NCBI GenBank assembly: GCA_016870935.1
Contig: VGAB01000006.1
Span: forward strand, 1-37,104
Length of the DNA stretch: 37,104 nt
Source: Actinomycetota bacterium
Lineage (GTDB): Bacteria > Actinomycetota > Acidimicrobiia > Acidimicrobiales > Ilumatobacteraceae
Reading direction: 5' to 3'
Shown one piece after another: positions 25,273-35,013 of the stretch. The position numbers were made by a program, and so were the translations under genes. Below the pieces are notes generated by a model. The model was not told the origin of the DNA. It saw only the letters and a list, made by a program, of their open reading frames with translations, and did no database searches. The first letter of the stretch is position 1. The number at the start of each line of letters is the position of its first letter.

Positions 25273-25286
25273 TAGACTAGAAAACA
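25273..25286 (+). promoter_or_regulatory. Candidate leaderless promoter of the giant glmS
   Basis: TAGACT (25273-25278) ends 7 bases before the ATG at 25286, so transcription could start on the A of the start codon. No Shine-Dalgarno sequence is present in ACTAGAAAAC. The -35 region (about TTCGGT, 25250-25255) is weak. The arrangement matches leaderless starts known from Actinobacteria; it remains a prediction. Confidence 0.4.
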
Positions 25287-28200
25287 TGTGCGGAATCATC
25301 GGCGTGCTCAGCCGCCGGACGAGTCGAACCACGCCGACGGCCAAAGAGGTTTTGGCTCTTCTCGACTCGGCGCTCGAGGCGGGTGCGAAGAACGACATCG
25401 ATCGCCTCGCCGCGACCGTGACGGCGGTCGACAAGTTGTTGCGCGGCGACCCCGGGCAGTTTTGCCTGGCCGACAACCACCAACTCGTGGCCTCGATGAC
25501 TTCGCGTATCGATCAACTCGATTCGATCGTCGCGGCATACGAGGTTTCGCTCGAGAAGTCGGCCGGCCCGCTTTCAGAAACATCCGAGCATGCGCTTGAA
25601 GAAATCACACGGGCCAAAGACGCGATCTGGGAGTTGCGCAACGATCGGATTCGGACTGCCAAATTGGTGGACGCCTTGGCGGGCCAGGGTGCGTCGGCCT
25701 CGGCGCGAAGCGGCTACTTTTCGATTCAGCAGGCTTTCTCGGGTTTGGATCGTCTCGAGGTGCGCGGTCGAGATTCGGCCGGGGTTCATGTGCTGGTTTC
25801 GAACCACGGTTTGAAGGCCACCGACAAAGAGGTCGTGGCGTTGTTGGCGGGTCGTGGCGACGACGCCTTGTTCATGTCGGGCGCGGTGCGAATGACCGAG
25901 AACGCCTGGTCTTTCGTCTACAAGGCGGCTGCAGAAATCGGCGAGTTGGGTGACAACACCCGGGTGATGCGCAATGCGGTGATGGCCGACGATCTTTTGC
26001 GGTTGTGCATCTCGCAACCCGACTCGCAGGTGGCGGTTTTGGCGCACACGCGTTGGGCGAGCGTCGGCATCATCTCAGAGCCGAACGCGCATCCGGTGAA
26101 CAGCGAAGAGCTCGAGGGCAAGTATGACGACGCCTATCTGGTCGCGGCGTTGAACGGCGATGTCGACAACCACGCCGACCTGCGGGTCGAGCACGGTTTG
26201 CGCGTGGCCGGACCGATAACCACAGACGCCAAGGTGATACCCGCGCTGGTTTCGCGCCGACTCGCGGTGAACCCTGATTTGAGCGACGCGTTTCGCGAGA
26301 CGGTCTCGCAATTCGAGGGTTCGGTGGCGATCGCCGCGGCCAGCGCCACCGAGCCGACGAAACTTTTGCTCGCGTTGCACGGCAGCGGCCAGGGATTGTG
26401 CATCGGGCTGGCAGAAGATCGATTCGTCGTGGCGAGCGAGCCATATGGCGTGGTCGAAGAGACGATGGACTATGTGCGGATGGATGGCGAGTCGCTCGCC
26501 GAGCCGGACAACCAGTCGAGCCGCGGTCAAGTGGCGGTTTTGTCGGCCGAGAACGCCGGCGAATTGGGCGGCATCCGGCTTCGGTCGTACGACGGCCGTG
26601 AAATTTCTCTGCGCGAAGAGAACGTTTCGCGTGCCGAGATAACGACCCGCGACATCAATCGCGGCGAGCACAAGCACTTTTTGGCCAAAGAGATCGCCGA
26701 GGCGCCCGAAAGTTTCAGAAAAACATTGCGCGGTCGCATCGTCGAGGTCGACGGCGTCTTGACCACCGAACTGAGCGAAAAGATTTTGCCCAAGTCGATT
26801 TGCAGTCGCTTGGCCTCGGGCAAGATCAAGAAAGTTCGCGTTATTGGTCAGGGCACGGCGGCCGTGGCGGGTCAGGCGCTGGCCAAGCTGTTGCAAGAAT
26901 TGGTCGGCATCGACCTGAGCATTGAGGCCCAGTTGGCGAGCGAATTGTCGGGTTTCGGGCTCGAACTGGACATGTCAGACACGATCGTCGTCGCGGTCAG
27001 CCAAAGCGGCACGACCACAGACACGAATCGCACCGTCGACCTCGCCCGGTCGCGCGGAGCGAGCGTTCTGGCCATCGTGAATCGGCGCGGCAGCGAACTC
27101 TCCGAGAAGGCCGACGGAGTCATGTATACATCCGACGGAAGAGATGTCGAGATGAGCGTGGCCAGCACGAAGGCGTTCTATGCGCAGGTCGCCGCAGGCG
27201 TGCTTTATGCGTGCGCGTTGTCGAAGGCGATGAACAAGTCGAGCGACAAGGCGCGCCATGCGCTGTTGGCGGGTCTGAGGCGAATACCCGACGCGCTCGG
27301 CGAGGTTCTCGAGACGCGCCCGCAGATCGCCGCGGCCGCAAGACAATTTGCGTCGTCGCGCCGATATTGGACGGTGGTCGGCAATGGAATGAACACGATC
27401 GCCGCCCAGGAAGTGCGCATCAAATTGTCGGAACTTTGCTACAAGTCGATTTCGAGCGACTCGACCGAGGACAAAAAACACATCGATCTCTCTTGTGAGC
27501 CGTTGATTTTTGTCTGTGCCACCGGTCTGCTCGAGGGCACCGCATCGGACGTGGCCAAAGAGATCGCCATCTATCGGGCGCACAAGGCGCTGCCGATCGT
27601 CGTGGCCAACGCGGGTCAGACCAGGTTCGACGCGGCTGCCGCTTTGCTGTTGGTGCCGAATGTCGAGAGCAGTTTGTCGTTCATTTTGAGCGTGATGGTC
27701 GGACATCTTTTCGGTTACGAGGCGGCACTGGCGATCGATGCATTGGCCAGGCCATTGCGCGAGGCGCGCGAGGTGGTCGAGCATGCCGTCGAGCGAGGCG
27801 GCGATGCGAACAAGTTGTTGGCAAAAATCCGCACCGACCTCGGGGTGCCCGCGACGCGGTTCACCGACGCGCTGGCGACCGGCAATTACGACGGCAACCT
27901 CGAAGCCAGCACGGCCGTGCGAATAGTGACGATGTTGCGCGACACGTTGTCGAACGATCCGGTGCAGGCGTATCAGCGCAGTTCGGGAAAGATCGCCTCG
28001 CCAGAATTGTTGCTCGACGATCTGACCAGCGCGTTGACCCGCGGCATCGACGAATTGACCAGACCCGTGGACGCGATCAAGCACCAGGCGAAAACGGTGA
28101 CGGTCGGCATCTCTCGCAGCGACGAAGGTTTGTTCGACCGCAAGTTGGTGAAGAGTCTGCTCGAAGCCGGTGTCGCCCGCGAGCGGCTTTCATATCGGGT

Positions 28201-28696
28201 GCTGAAGATCGTCGCCGACCTGGATGCCGCCGTCAGCGCCGTCACGGGTTTCACCAGATATCAGATCGACGGAGACATCCAGGGTTCGACGGCGACGATC
28301 GCGATCGTCGACCGTGGCGGAATGTCGAAGAACCTGACCTCGCGCGTCGAGAGAAACTCGCATCTAGTCGGCACGAAGCGCCGAGTGGCGAGCGATCAAG
28401 AGGTTCTGGTGGCGCGTGGTCGAAGCGACAATCGAACCGTGATCATGGTGCCCGAGACCAAGAGCGGCCAGACCACGGGCATCACGCTGTTGCACGTGAT
28501 GTTTCACGAGCGACTGCCGGTCACGGCGATGCGCGCGGTGTTGCAGGGCTACGACCGACGGTTCGACAGGTTGGTCGACTGGGTGACCGAAACCGAGGGC
28601 TCGTTCAGAGAAGATCGCCTGGCCGAAGTTTCGGTGGCCGACTTGTTGATTCTGCCGATCAGCGAGATGGCCGACCTCTGGCGAACGGGCAAGTAG
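25286..28696 (+). CDS. glmS: Giant GlmS-like glutamine amidotransferase/double-SIS protein
   Basis: Canonical GlmS (about 610 residues) makes glucosamine-6-phosphate from fructose-6-phosphate and glutamine. This protein has 1136. It begins MCGIIGVLS, so Cys2 becomes the N-terminal nucleophile. About 140 mostly helical residues (10-150) follow before RGRDSAG (160-166). HTRWAS (254-259), NAHP (267-270), NGDVDN (290-295) and TTDAKVI with Asp314 complete the glutaminase set. FLAKEIAEAPESFRKTL (465-481) joins to SIS1 (about 516-640: VSQSGTTTDTNRT, VASTKAF) and SIS2 (about 694-800). SIS2 keeps Glu716 and His732, matching E. coli Glu488 and His504. The tail motif PRNLAKSVTVE is absent; the nearest match, RPLREAREVVE (822-832), has Arg in place of the catalytic Lys. 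About 300 uncharacterised residues follow (831-1136). The place after glmM supports a GlmS role. No other glmS is in the window. Confidence 0.85.
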   Translation: MCGIIGVLSRRTSRTTPTAKEVLALLDSALEAGAKNDIDRLAATVTAVDKLLRGDPGQFCLADNHQLVASMTSRIDQLDSIVAAYEVSLEKSAGPLSETSEHALEEITRAKDAIWELRNDRIRTAKLVDALAGQGASASARSGYFSIQQAFSGLDRLEVRGRDSAGVHVLVSNHGLKATDKEVVALLAGRGDDALFMSGAVRMTENAWSFVYKAAAEIGELGDNTRVMRNAVMADDLLRLCISQPDSQVAVLAHTRWASVGIISEPNAHPVNSEELEGKYDDAYLVAALNGDVDNHADLRVEHGLRVAGPITTDAKVIPALVSRRLAVNPDLSDAFRETVSQFEGSVAIAAASATEPTKLLLALHGSGQGLCIGLAEDRFVVASEPYGVVEETMDYVRMDGESLAEPDNQSSRGQVAVLSAENAGELGGIRLRSYDGREISLREENVSRAEITTRDINRGEHKHFLAKEIAEAPESFRKTLRGRIVEVDGVLTTELSEKILPKSICSRLASGKIKKVRVIGQGTAAVAGQALAKLLQELVGIDLSIEAQLASELSGFGLELDMSDTIVVAVSQSGTTTDTNRTVDLARSRGASVLAIVNRRGSELSEKADGVMYTSDGRDVEMSVASTKAFYAQVAAGVLYACALSKAMNKSSDKARHALLAGLRRIPDALGEVLETRPQIAAAARQFASSRRYWTVVGNGMNTIAAQEVRIKLSELCYKSISSDSTEDKKHIDLSCEPLIFVCATGLLEGTASDVAKEIAIYRAHKALPIVVANAGQTRFDAAAALLLVPNVESSLSFILSVMVGHLFGYEAALAIDALARPLREAREVVEHAVERGGDANKLLAKIRTDLGVPATRFTDALATGNYDGNLEASTAVRIVTMLRDTLSNDPVQAYQRSSGKIASPELLLDDLTSALTRGIDELTRPVDAIKHQAKTVTVGISRSDEGLFDRKLVKSLLEAGVARERLSYRVLKIVADLDAAVSAVTGFTRYQIDGDIQGSTATIAIVDRGGMSKNLTSRVERNSHLVGTKRRVASDQEVLVARGRSDNRTVIMVPETKSGQTTGITLLHVMFHERLPVTAMRAVLQGYDRRFDRLVDWVTETEGSFREDRLAEVSVADLLILPISEMADLWRTGK

Positions 28697-28701
28697 GCGA
28701 G

Positions 28702-29076
28702 ATGATCGGGCTGGGTGTCGACATCGTGGACGTGCAACGGTTTCGCGACGCCTTGGCGCGCACGCCCAAGCTGCGCGCTCGAGTTTTCACCGACACCGAA
28801 CTCGAGTCGTTGACACGACGCGGCCCCGACGCCGACATCGCCCCGAGTTTGGCCGCGCGTTTCGCGGTGCGCGAGGCGGCGATGAAGGCCCTGGGTGTCG
28901 GGCTCGGGGCTTTTGATCTGCGCGATGTTTCGATCCGCAATGAAAAATCAGGCGCCCCCGAGTTGGTCGTCGTGGGTCGCGCCGCCGAACTTGCGGCGCT
29001 GCGCGGGGTCAAGAGTTGGCGCGTGTCGCTGTCGCACACCCGCGATACGGCCGTGGCTATAGTCGCCGGCATTTGA
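28702..29076 (+). CDS. acpS: Holo-[acyl-carrier-protein] synthase
   Basis: AcpS transfers 4'-phosphopantetheine from CoA to acyl carrier protein. The 124-residue product has GLGVDIVDVQRF (Asp7), AARFAVREAAMKALGVG (Glu58) and the C-terminal WRVSLSHTRDTAVAIV, the three conserved regions including the magnesium ligands. It lies 5 bases after the giant glmS and 10 before alr. In many bacteria an NAD(P)HX-repair gene (nnrD/nnrE fusion) sits between acpS and alr; here it is missing. Confidence 0.95.
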   Translation: MIGLGVDIVDVQRFRDALARTPKLRARVFTDTELESLTRRGPDADIAPSLAARFAVREAAMKALGVGLGAFDLRDVSIRNEKSGAPELVVVGRAAELAALRGVKSWRVSLSHTRDTAVAIVAGI

Positions 29077-29086
29077 CGGAAGTCGC

Positions 29087-30214
29087 ATGGTCGACCTGAA
29101 TCGTTGGGCGTGGGTCGAGATTGATCTCGCGGCGATACGCCACAACACGGCGGTGCTTGTCCGCCGCGCGGGTCGCGCCCAGTTGTGGGCGACCGTAAAG
29201 GCGAACGGATACGGGCACGGCGCGATTGAAACCGCTCGGGCCGCGCTCGACTCGGGCGCGCAAGGTTTGTGCGTGGCGCTCGCCGACGAGGCCCATCAAC
29301 TGCGCACGGCGAAGATCTCGGCGCCGATTCTCGTCGTCAGTGAGCAACCACCAGTCGCATTCGAACAAATGTTGGGCGACAAGGTAGTCGCCACGCTCTA
29401 CAACGAGACGACGATCGCCGAGTATGCCGCGACCGCGGCGCGACTGAAAACCGTCGGCACCGTGCATCTGAAAGTCGACACCGGAATGCATCGAGTCGGT
29501 GCACCCCTTGAAGCGGCGATGGCGATGGTCGATCAGATTGCGTCGTTGCCTTCTTTGAAACTAGACGGCGTGTACACGCATTTTGCCGCCGCTGATCTGC
29601 CGCAACACGACGAGACGGCCAAACAGATGAGACGATTCGCCGAATTTGTCGCCGAACTTGAGCGACGTTCACTACGCCCGAAACACGTGCATATCTCGAA
29701 CTCGGCGGCGACGTTGCGCGACCTGACCGGACAGACCGACATCGTGCGCGTCGGGGTCGCGCTCTACGGCATCAGCCCGAGCGCCGAGATGCAGGCAGAT
29801 GCGACCGAATTGAGACCAGCCTTGACCTGGCGCGCACGGGTCAGTCATGTGCAACGTCTGGCCGCGGGCGAGGGAATTTCTTATGGTCTGCGTCATCGGC
29901 TCGAGCGAGAGTCGACAATCGCCACTTTGCCCTTGGGTTATGCCGATGGTCTCTCGCGCCGATTATGGAAATCTGGCGGTGAGGTGCTGATCGCCGGTCG
30001 ACGATGCCCGATCGTGGGCGTGGTGACGATGGATCAGATGATGGTCGATTGCGGCGACATGAAAACAAAGATCGGTGATGACGCCGTTTTGCTCGGTCGA
30101 CAACAAGACCAGACGATCTCAGCAAACGACATCGCCGCGAAACTCGACACGATCGGTTACGAGATAGTTTGTGCGATCAGTTCTCGTGTGCCGCGCGTCT
30201 ATCTGAATCGATAA
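29087..30214 (+). CDS. alr: Alanine racemase
   Basis: Alr is a PLP enzyme that interconverts L- and D-alanine, giving D-Ala for peptidoglycan. The 375-residue product has the PLP-lysine motif VKANGYGHG (Lys38), the second-base tyrosine in GEGISYG (Tyr266), LKVDTGMHRVG, ISNSAATL and VTMDQMMVDCGD near the C-terminus. A GGAAG site precedes the ATG. It is the normal partner of acpS and tsaE in this cluster. Confidence 0.96.
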   Translation: MVDLNRWAWVEIDLAAIRHNTAVLVRRAGRAQLWATVKANGYGHGAIETARAALDSGAQGLCVALADEAHQLRTAKISAPILVVSEQPPVAFEQMLGDKVVATLYNETTIAEYAATAARLKTVGTVHLKVDTGMHRVGAPLEAAMAMVDQIASLPSLKLDGVYTHFAAADLPQHDETAKQMRRFAEFVAELERRSLRPKHVHISNSAATLRDLTGQTDIVRVGVALYGISPSAEMQADATELRPALTWRARVSHVQRLAAGEGISYGLRHRLERESTIATLPLGYADGLSRRLWKSGGEVLIAGRRCPIVGVVTMDQMMVDCGDMKTKIGDDAVLLGRQQDQTISANDIAAKLDTIGYEIVCAISSRVPRVYLNR

Positions 30215-30226
30215 AAGATTCTCGAG

Positions 30227-30745
30227 ATGAAACTTCGAATCGACTCGCTCGACCAAACCCAGACGCTGGCCCGGCTCATCGCCGACCTGGTTCGTCCGCG
30301 TGACATGATCGTGCTCACCGGCGAGATGGGTGCGGGCAAAACGACATTCACCCAAAGCCTGGGCAAGGCGTTGGGGGTCACCGAGATGATCACCTCGCCG
30401 ACTTTCAATCTGTTGCACAACTATCAGGGGCAAAAAATCGCCCTGCACCACGCCGATCTTTATCGTCTCGAGCGCACCGGTGAACTCGTCGATCTGGGCC
30501 TCGATGAACTGCAAGACGCCGGTGGAGTCGTGGTCGTCGAATGGGGCGACATCGTCGGCGACGCATTGGGTGACGCACTGTTGGTGAGTTTCAGCCATGG
30601 CGACGACGCGATCGATCGGCCGGGTGGGCAACCGACCGAGTCGCGCTTTGTCACGATCGAGCCCAGGGGCGCACAGTGGCGAGATCGAATGCAGAAATTG
30701 GGCGAAGAATTGAGCCGTAGTTTCGAAGTTTTGGCGCGAGGCTGA
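30227..30745 (+). CDS. tsaE: tRNA t6A biosynthesis ATPase TsaE
   Basis: TsaE is the ATPase that works with TsaB and TsaD in N6-threonylcarbamoyl-adenosine formation at tRNA position 37. The 172-residue product has a Walker A motif GEMGAGKTT (32-40), SPTFNLLHNY, HHADLYRLE and VVVVEWGDIVGD, typical of the family. It lies between alr and tsaB with short gaps (12 and 4 bases), indicating one transcription unit. Confidence 0.95.
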   Translation: MKLRIDSLDQTQTLARLIADLVRPRDMIVLTGEMGAGKTTFTQSLGKALGVTEMITSPTFNLLHNYQGQKIALHHADLYRLERTGELVDLGLDELQDAGGVVVVEWGDIVGDALGDALLVSFSHGDDAIDRPGGQPTESRFVTIEPRGAQWRDRMQKLGEELSRSFEVLARG

Positions 30746-30749
30746 GAGC

Positions 30750-31466
30750 ATGATCATCTTGGCCATCGACACGTCGACCGACGCGGTGAGCGTGGCGGTC
30801 AACAACTCGAAAAAACTTCTGGCTAGTGCGCATGTGGCCAGCGATCGACGCCACGCCGAGCAGTTGGTGCCGATGATCGAGACAGTCTGCCGTCAGGCCG
30901 ACATCGAGGTCTCCGAGGTCGATGTCGTGGCGGTCGATGTTGGCCCGGGATTGTTCACCGGCATGCGGGTCGGCATCGCCTCGGCCAAGTCGATCGCCCA
31001 AGTTTTGAACGTGCCGATCATCGGCGTCTCGAGCCTCGACATTTTGGCGCGGTCGGTTTCGACCACCGATCGGGTCGTCGTCTCGACGATCGACGCCCGT
31101 CGCGGCGAGTTTTACTGGGCGTTGTATCGCAACGATGTCGGTTCGAGTCTCGAGGTCAAGCCACCAAGAGTCGGCACATTCGCCGATTGCGTCGTCGACA
31201 TCGTCGATCGAGGTCAAGACGCGTTGATCGTCGGCAACGGCGCGCTTCGATACAAGAATCAAATCAACGACCAACTTGAAACCACGGCCGTTTCGGTCGA
31301 GTGGGCGAGCGAGCAGTTGTCGCGCCCCGATGCGACGCTGTTGGCGTTGATCGCCGCCGACTTGGCTCTGCACGAGCAGTGGCAAACCGCGGCCCAACTT
31401 CAGGCGCTTTATCTGCGCGCGCCCGACGCAGAAATCAACTGGTTGACCCGAAGCCAGGTGGGCTGA
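30750..31466 (+). CDS. tsaB: tRNA t6A biosynthesis protein TsaB
   Basis: TsaB is a non-catalytic ASKHA-fold partner that dimerises with TsaD. The 238-residue product begins MIILAIDTSTDAVSVAV, with RRHAEQLVPMIE and VAVDVGPGLFTGMRVGIASA, the family signature. It is encoded between tsaE and rimI. Confidence 0.94.
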   Translation: MIILAIDTSTDAVSVAVNNSKKLLASAHVASDRRHAEQLVPMIETVCRQADIEVSEVDVVAVDVGPGLFTGMRVGIASAKSIAQVLNVPIIGVSSLDILARSVSTTDRVVVSTIDARRGEFYWALYRNDVGSSLEVKPPRVGTFADCVVDIVDRGQDALIVGNGALRYKNQINDQLETTAVSVEWASEQLSRPDATLLALIAADLALHEQWQTAAQLQALYLRAPDAEINWLTRSQVG

Positions 31467-31469
31467 GCA

Positions 31470-32059
31470 ATGAGCATCTTGGATCGATTTGTTCGCGCCA
31501 AAGCCGACGCCGCGCCCGACCGCGCCTCGCGCGCCGTAGCCGGGTCGACGAACGGCGAGCCACCGTCGCTGGTCGTCGAGCCGATGCGTCGTGCGCATAT
31601 TCGCAAGATCATGCCGATCGAGCAACAGGTTTATCCGCGTCCGTGGACGGCCCAGGTGTTCGTCGAGGAACTAGAGCAGGTGCGCGCGGGCAAGCGACAC
31701 TATTTGGTCGGCACGGTCGACGAAGATCTCGTGGGCTACGGCGGGCTGTTATATGTCGAGGCCGATGCGCACGTGACGAACCTCGCGGTGCATCCGCAGT
31801 GGCGAAGCCGGGGTATCGCCACCGAATTGTTGCTGGATCTGGCGTGGGAGGCGAACCGTCGCGGCTGCGAGGCGATGACGCTGGAAGTTCGCCACACGAA
31901 TGTTTCGGCGCAGAACCTGTATCGAAGATTCGGTTTCGTGCCCGCGGGTGTGCGCAAAAAATATTACGAAAACCGCGATGACGCGATCGTGATGTGGTGC
32001 GCCGGGGTGCAGCAACAAGAATTCACCGACCGCCTGCGCAAAATCGAACTGAGCCGAAT

Positions 32060-32063
<4 letters not shown>
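31470..32063 (+). CDS. rimI: GNAT N-acetyltransferase, RimI-like
   Basis: RimI acetylates the N-terminal alanine of S18 in E. coli, and RimI homologues may acetylate other proteins. The 197-residue product has the GNAT core from about residue 36 (VVEPMRRAHI) and the acetyl-CoA motif RSRGIATELL (112-121), preceded by VTNLAVHPQW. The ALYxRxGF-type segment NLYRRFGFVPAGVRKKYY is near the end. The first 35 residues (ADAAPDRASRAVAGST) are a low-complexity extension beyond the usual 150. It is sandwiched between tsaB and tsaD as in other Actinobacteria. Confidence 0.9.
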
Positions 32064-33087
<1,024 letters not shown>

Positions 33088-33091
<4 letters not shown>

Positions 33092-34260
33092 CGAGTCAAA
33101 CCGTCTCACCCGTCTCACCCGTCGCGAATGCCAAGCCGCTGCAACTCGGCCAGCACAGCGTTTGGCCACCCGTGGTGCTCGCGCCGATGGCGGGCGTGAC
33201 CAACCAGCCGTTTCGCACCTTGTGTCGCGAGTTCGGCCCAGGCTTGGTTTATGTGAATGAAATGGTGATGGCCGCCGCACTCGTATACAAGAACCCCAAG
33301 ACCGAGGCGATGATCGCCTTCGGGCCTGATGAGTCGTTTCGCAGTTTGCAACTTTACGGCAGCGACCCGAAAATAATGACCGATGCGATCACCCAACTGG
33401 GTCGTCGCAACGCGGTCGATCACATCGACCTGAACTTCGGTTGTCCGGCGCCGAAAGTCACGCGTCGCGGCGGTGGTGCGGCGGTGCCGTTGAAGAAAAA
33501 TCTGCTACGACAAATCGTCGAGGCGGCGGTGAAAACGGCGGGCTCGTTCGGAATCCCCGTGACCTGCAAATTTCGCATCGGGTTGAACGACGATTTGTTG
33601 ACACATATACACACGGGTTTGATCTGTCAAGACGCGGGCGTGGCGGCGATCGCCCTGCATGCACGCACCGCCCAACAGCACTACGCGCCGTTCGCCCGCT
33701 GGGAGGCGATCGCCGAACTCAAGAACGCCGTGACGGATATTCCCGTTTTGGGCAACGGCGACATTTGGGAGGCCAACGACGCGCTGTTGATGATGCGTCA
33801 AACGAACTGTGACGGCGTCGTGATCGGTCGCGGATGCCTGGGCAAGCCGTGGCTGTTTCGCGACATGATCGCGATTTTCGACAACGAGCCGATACCCGCC
33901 ACACCGAAGTTGGGTCGGGTCACCGATGTGATGTTGCGTCACGCGATCGCCCTCGAGGCGCACTTTCCGCCGACGCGCGGAATTCGCGAGTTTCGCAAAC
34001 ACGCGGGTTGGTATCTGACGGGATATCCCGTGGGCGGGGAGTTGCGCCGGCAGTTCGGCGAGGTGTCGAGCATCGACGAGTTGCGACGGTTGATCGCGCA
34101 ATGCGACCCCGAGGCGAGCATCGTCGAAGGTGGCGAGCGATTCGTGCGCGGTCACAGCAACGGCCCGGTGAACATCGTTTTGCCGCACGGTTTTCTCGAG
34201 AACCTCGATGATCTCGTCGCCCCCGATGACGCGACGCTGACCCACATGAGCGGCGGATAA
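33088..34260 (+). CDS. dusB: tRNA-dihydrouridine synthase, DusB-like
   Basis: Dus enzymes are FMN-dependent and reduce uridines in tRNA D-loops. ATG 33088 (ATGA overlapping the tsaD stop) gives 390 residues. It has LAPMAGVTNQPFRTLCRE (31-48), the catalytic cysteine Cys119 in LNFGCPAPKVTRRGGG, ALHARTAQQHY, GNGDIWEANDA and VVIGRGCLGKPWLF. The GCPAPKV loop fits the bacterial DusB type, but A/C subtypes cannot be fully excluded. Placed between tsaD and maf, beside other tRNA-modification genes. Confidence 0.92.
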
Positions 34261-34288
34261 AAAATTTGGCGCGAAAATAGCAGTCACG

Positions 34289-34915
34289 ATGCCGACAGAA
34301 ATAGTTTTAGCCTCGCGTTCGCCTCGGCGGCGCGAGATTCTCGAAAAACTGAACTTTAAGTTTCTGGTCGATCCACCCGAGATCGACGAGACACCACAAC
34401 TTGGTGAAGACCCGATCACCTATGTTCGCCGTATCGCGGCCGCCAAGGCAGATGCGGTCGCGGCGCGACACGATCGGGCGTGTTTGGTGATCGCCGCCGA
34501 CACGACCGTGGCGTTGGACGGTGAAATCTTCGGCCAACCGCGCGATTTGAACGAGGCGCGCAGGATGATCCAAAAATTATCTGGCAAGTCGCATTATGTT
34601 CACACGGCGGTGAGCGTGCGCCACCAGAACGCGGGTGCCGATGGTTGCGACACGGCCGAAGTTGTGCTGCGAGTTTTGTCGCCCGAGTTGGTCGACTGGT
34701 ACATCGGAACCGGCGAGTCGATGGGCAAGGCCGGCGCGTATGCCGTGCAGGGTTTGGGGGCGAAATTGGTGGCCGAAGTGCGCGGCGAGCGCGACACGGT
34801 GGTGGGTCTTTCGGTGCGACTTTTGGGTCAGCAACTGAGCCAGGTGGGTGTTCAGATTTCGGGGTTGGCCGGCTCGCCAGACGGTTCACCCGAGCGATTT
34901 GGGTTGGAAAAATAA
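34289..34915 (+). CDS. maf: Maf-family nucleoside triphosphate pyrophosphatase
   Basis: Maf proteins hydrolyse non-canonical nucleoside triphosphates. The 208-residue product opens MPTEIVLASRSPRRREILEK, the Maf signature, with YVRRIAAAKADAV, VIAADTTVALDGEIFGQP and KAGAYAVQGLGAKLV. It is probably a dTTP/UTP pyrophosphatase type, but the substrate is not certain. The gap from dusB (28 bases) has no ribosome binding site. An AT-rich AAAATAG stretch a few bases before the ATG could be a weak leaderless -10. Confidence 0.9.
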   Translation: MPTEIVLASRSPRRREILEKLNFKFLVDPPEIDETPQLGEDPITYVRRIAAAKADAVAARHDRACLVIAADTTVALDGEIFGQPRDLNEARRMIQKLSGKSHYVHTAVSVRHQNAGADGCDTAEVVLRVLSPELVDWYIGTGESMGKAGAYAVQGLGAKLVAEVRGERDTVVGLSVRLLGQQLSQVGVQISGLAGSPDGSPERFGLEK

Positions 34916-34931
34916 GCGTTAGTCAATAGCA

Positions 34932-34958
34932 TTGGCACTCGCCCTGCTCGAGTGCTAA
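34932..34958 (+). promoter_or_regulatory. CIRCE operator (HrcA binding site) of groESL
   Basis: TTGGCACTC, nine bases, then GAGTGCTAA. The consensus is TTAGCACTC-N9-GAGTGCTAA, so there is one difference (G for A at the third position) and a correct spacer. HrcA should bind here and repress groES-groEL until heat shock. TTGGCA at the left end also resembles a -35 element and CTAACC (34955-34960) 17 bases on a poor -10, so operator and promoter may overlap. HrcA itself is not in the window. Confidence 0.93.
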
Positions 34959-35013
34959 CCGCATTTCAGGGCGCGAAATCAAGAAAACAACCGAAAGCGA
35001 ACAAGGAACCAAC

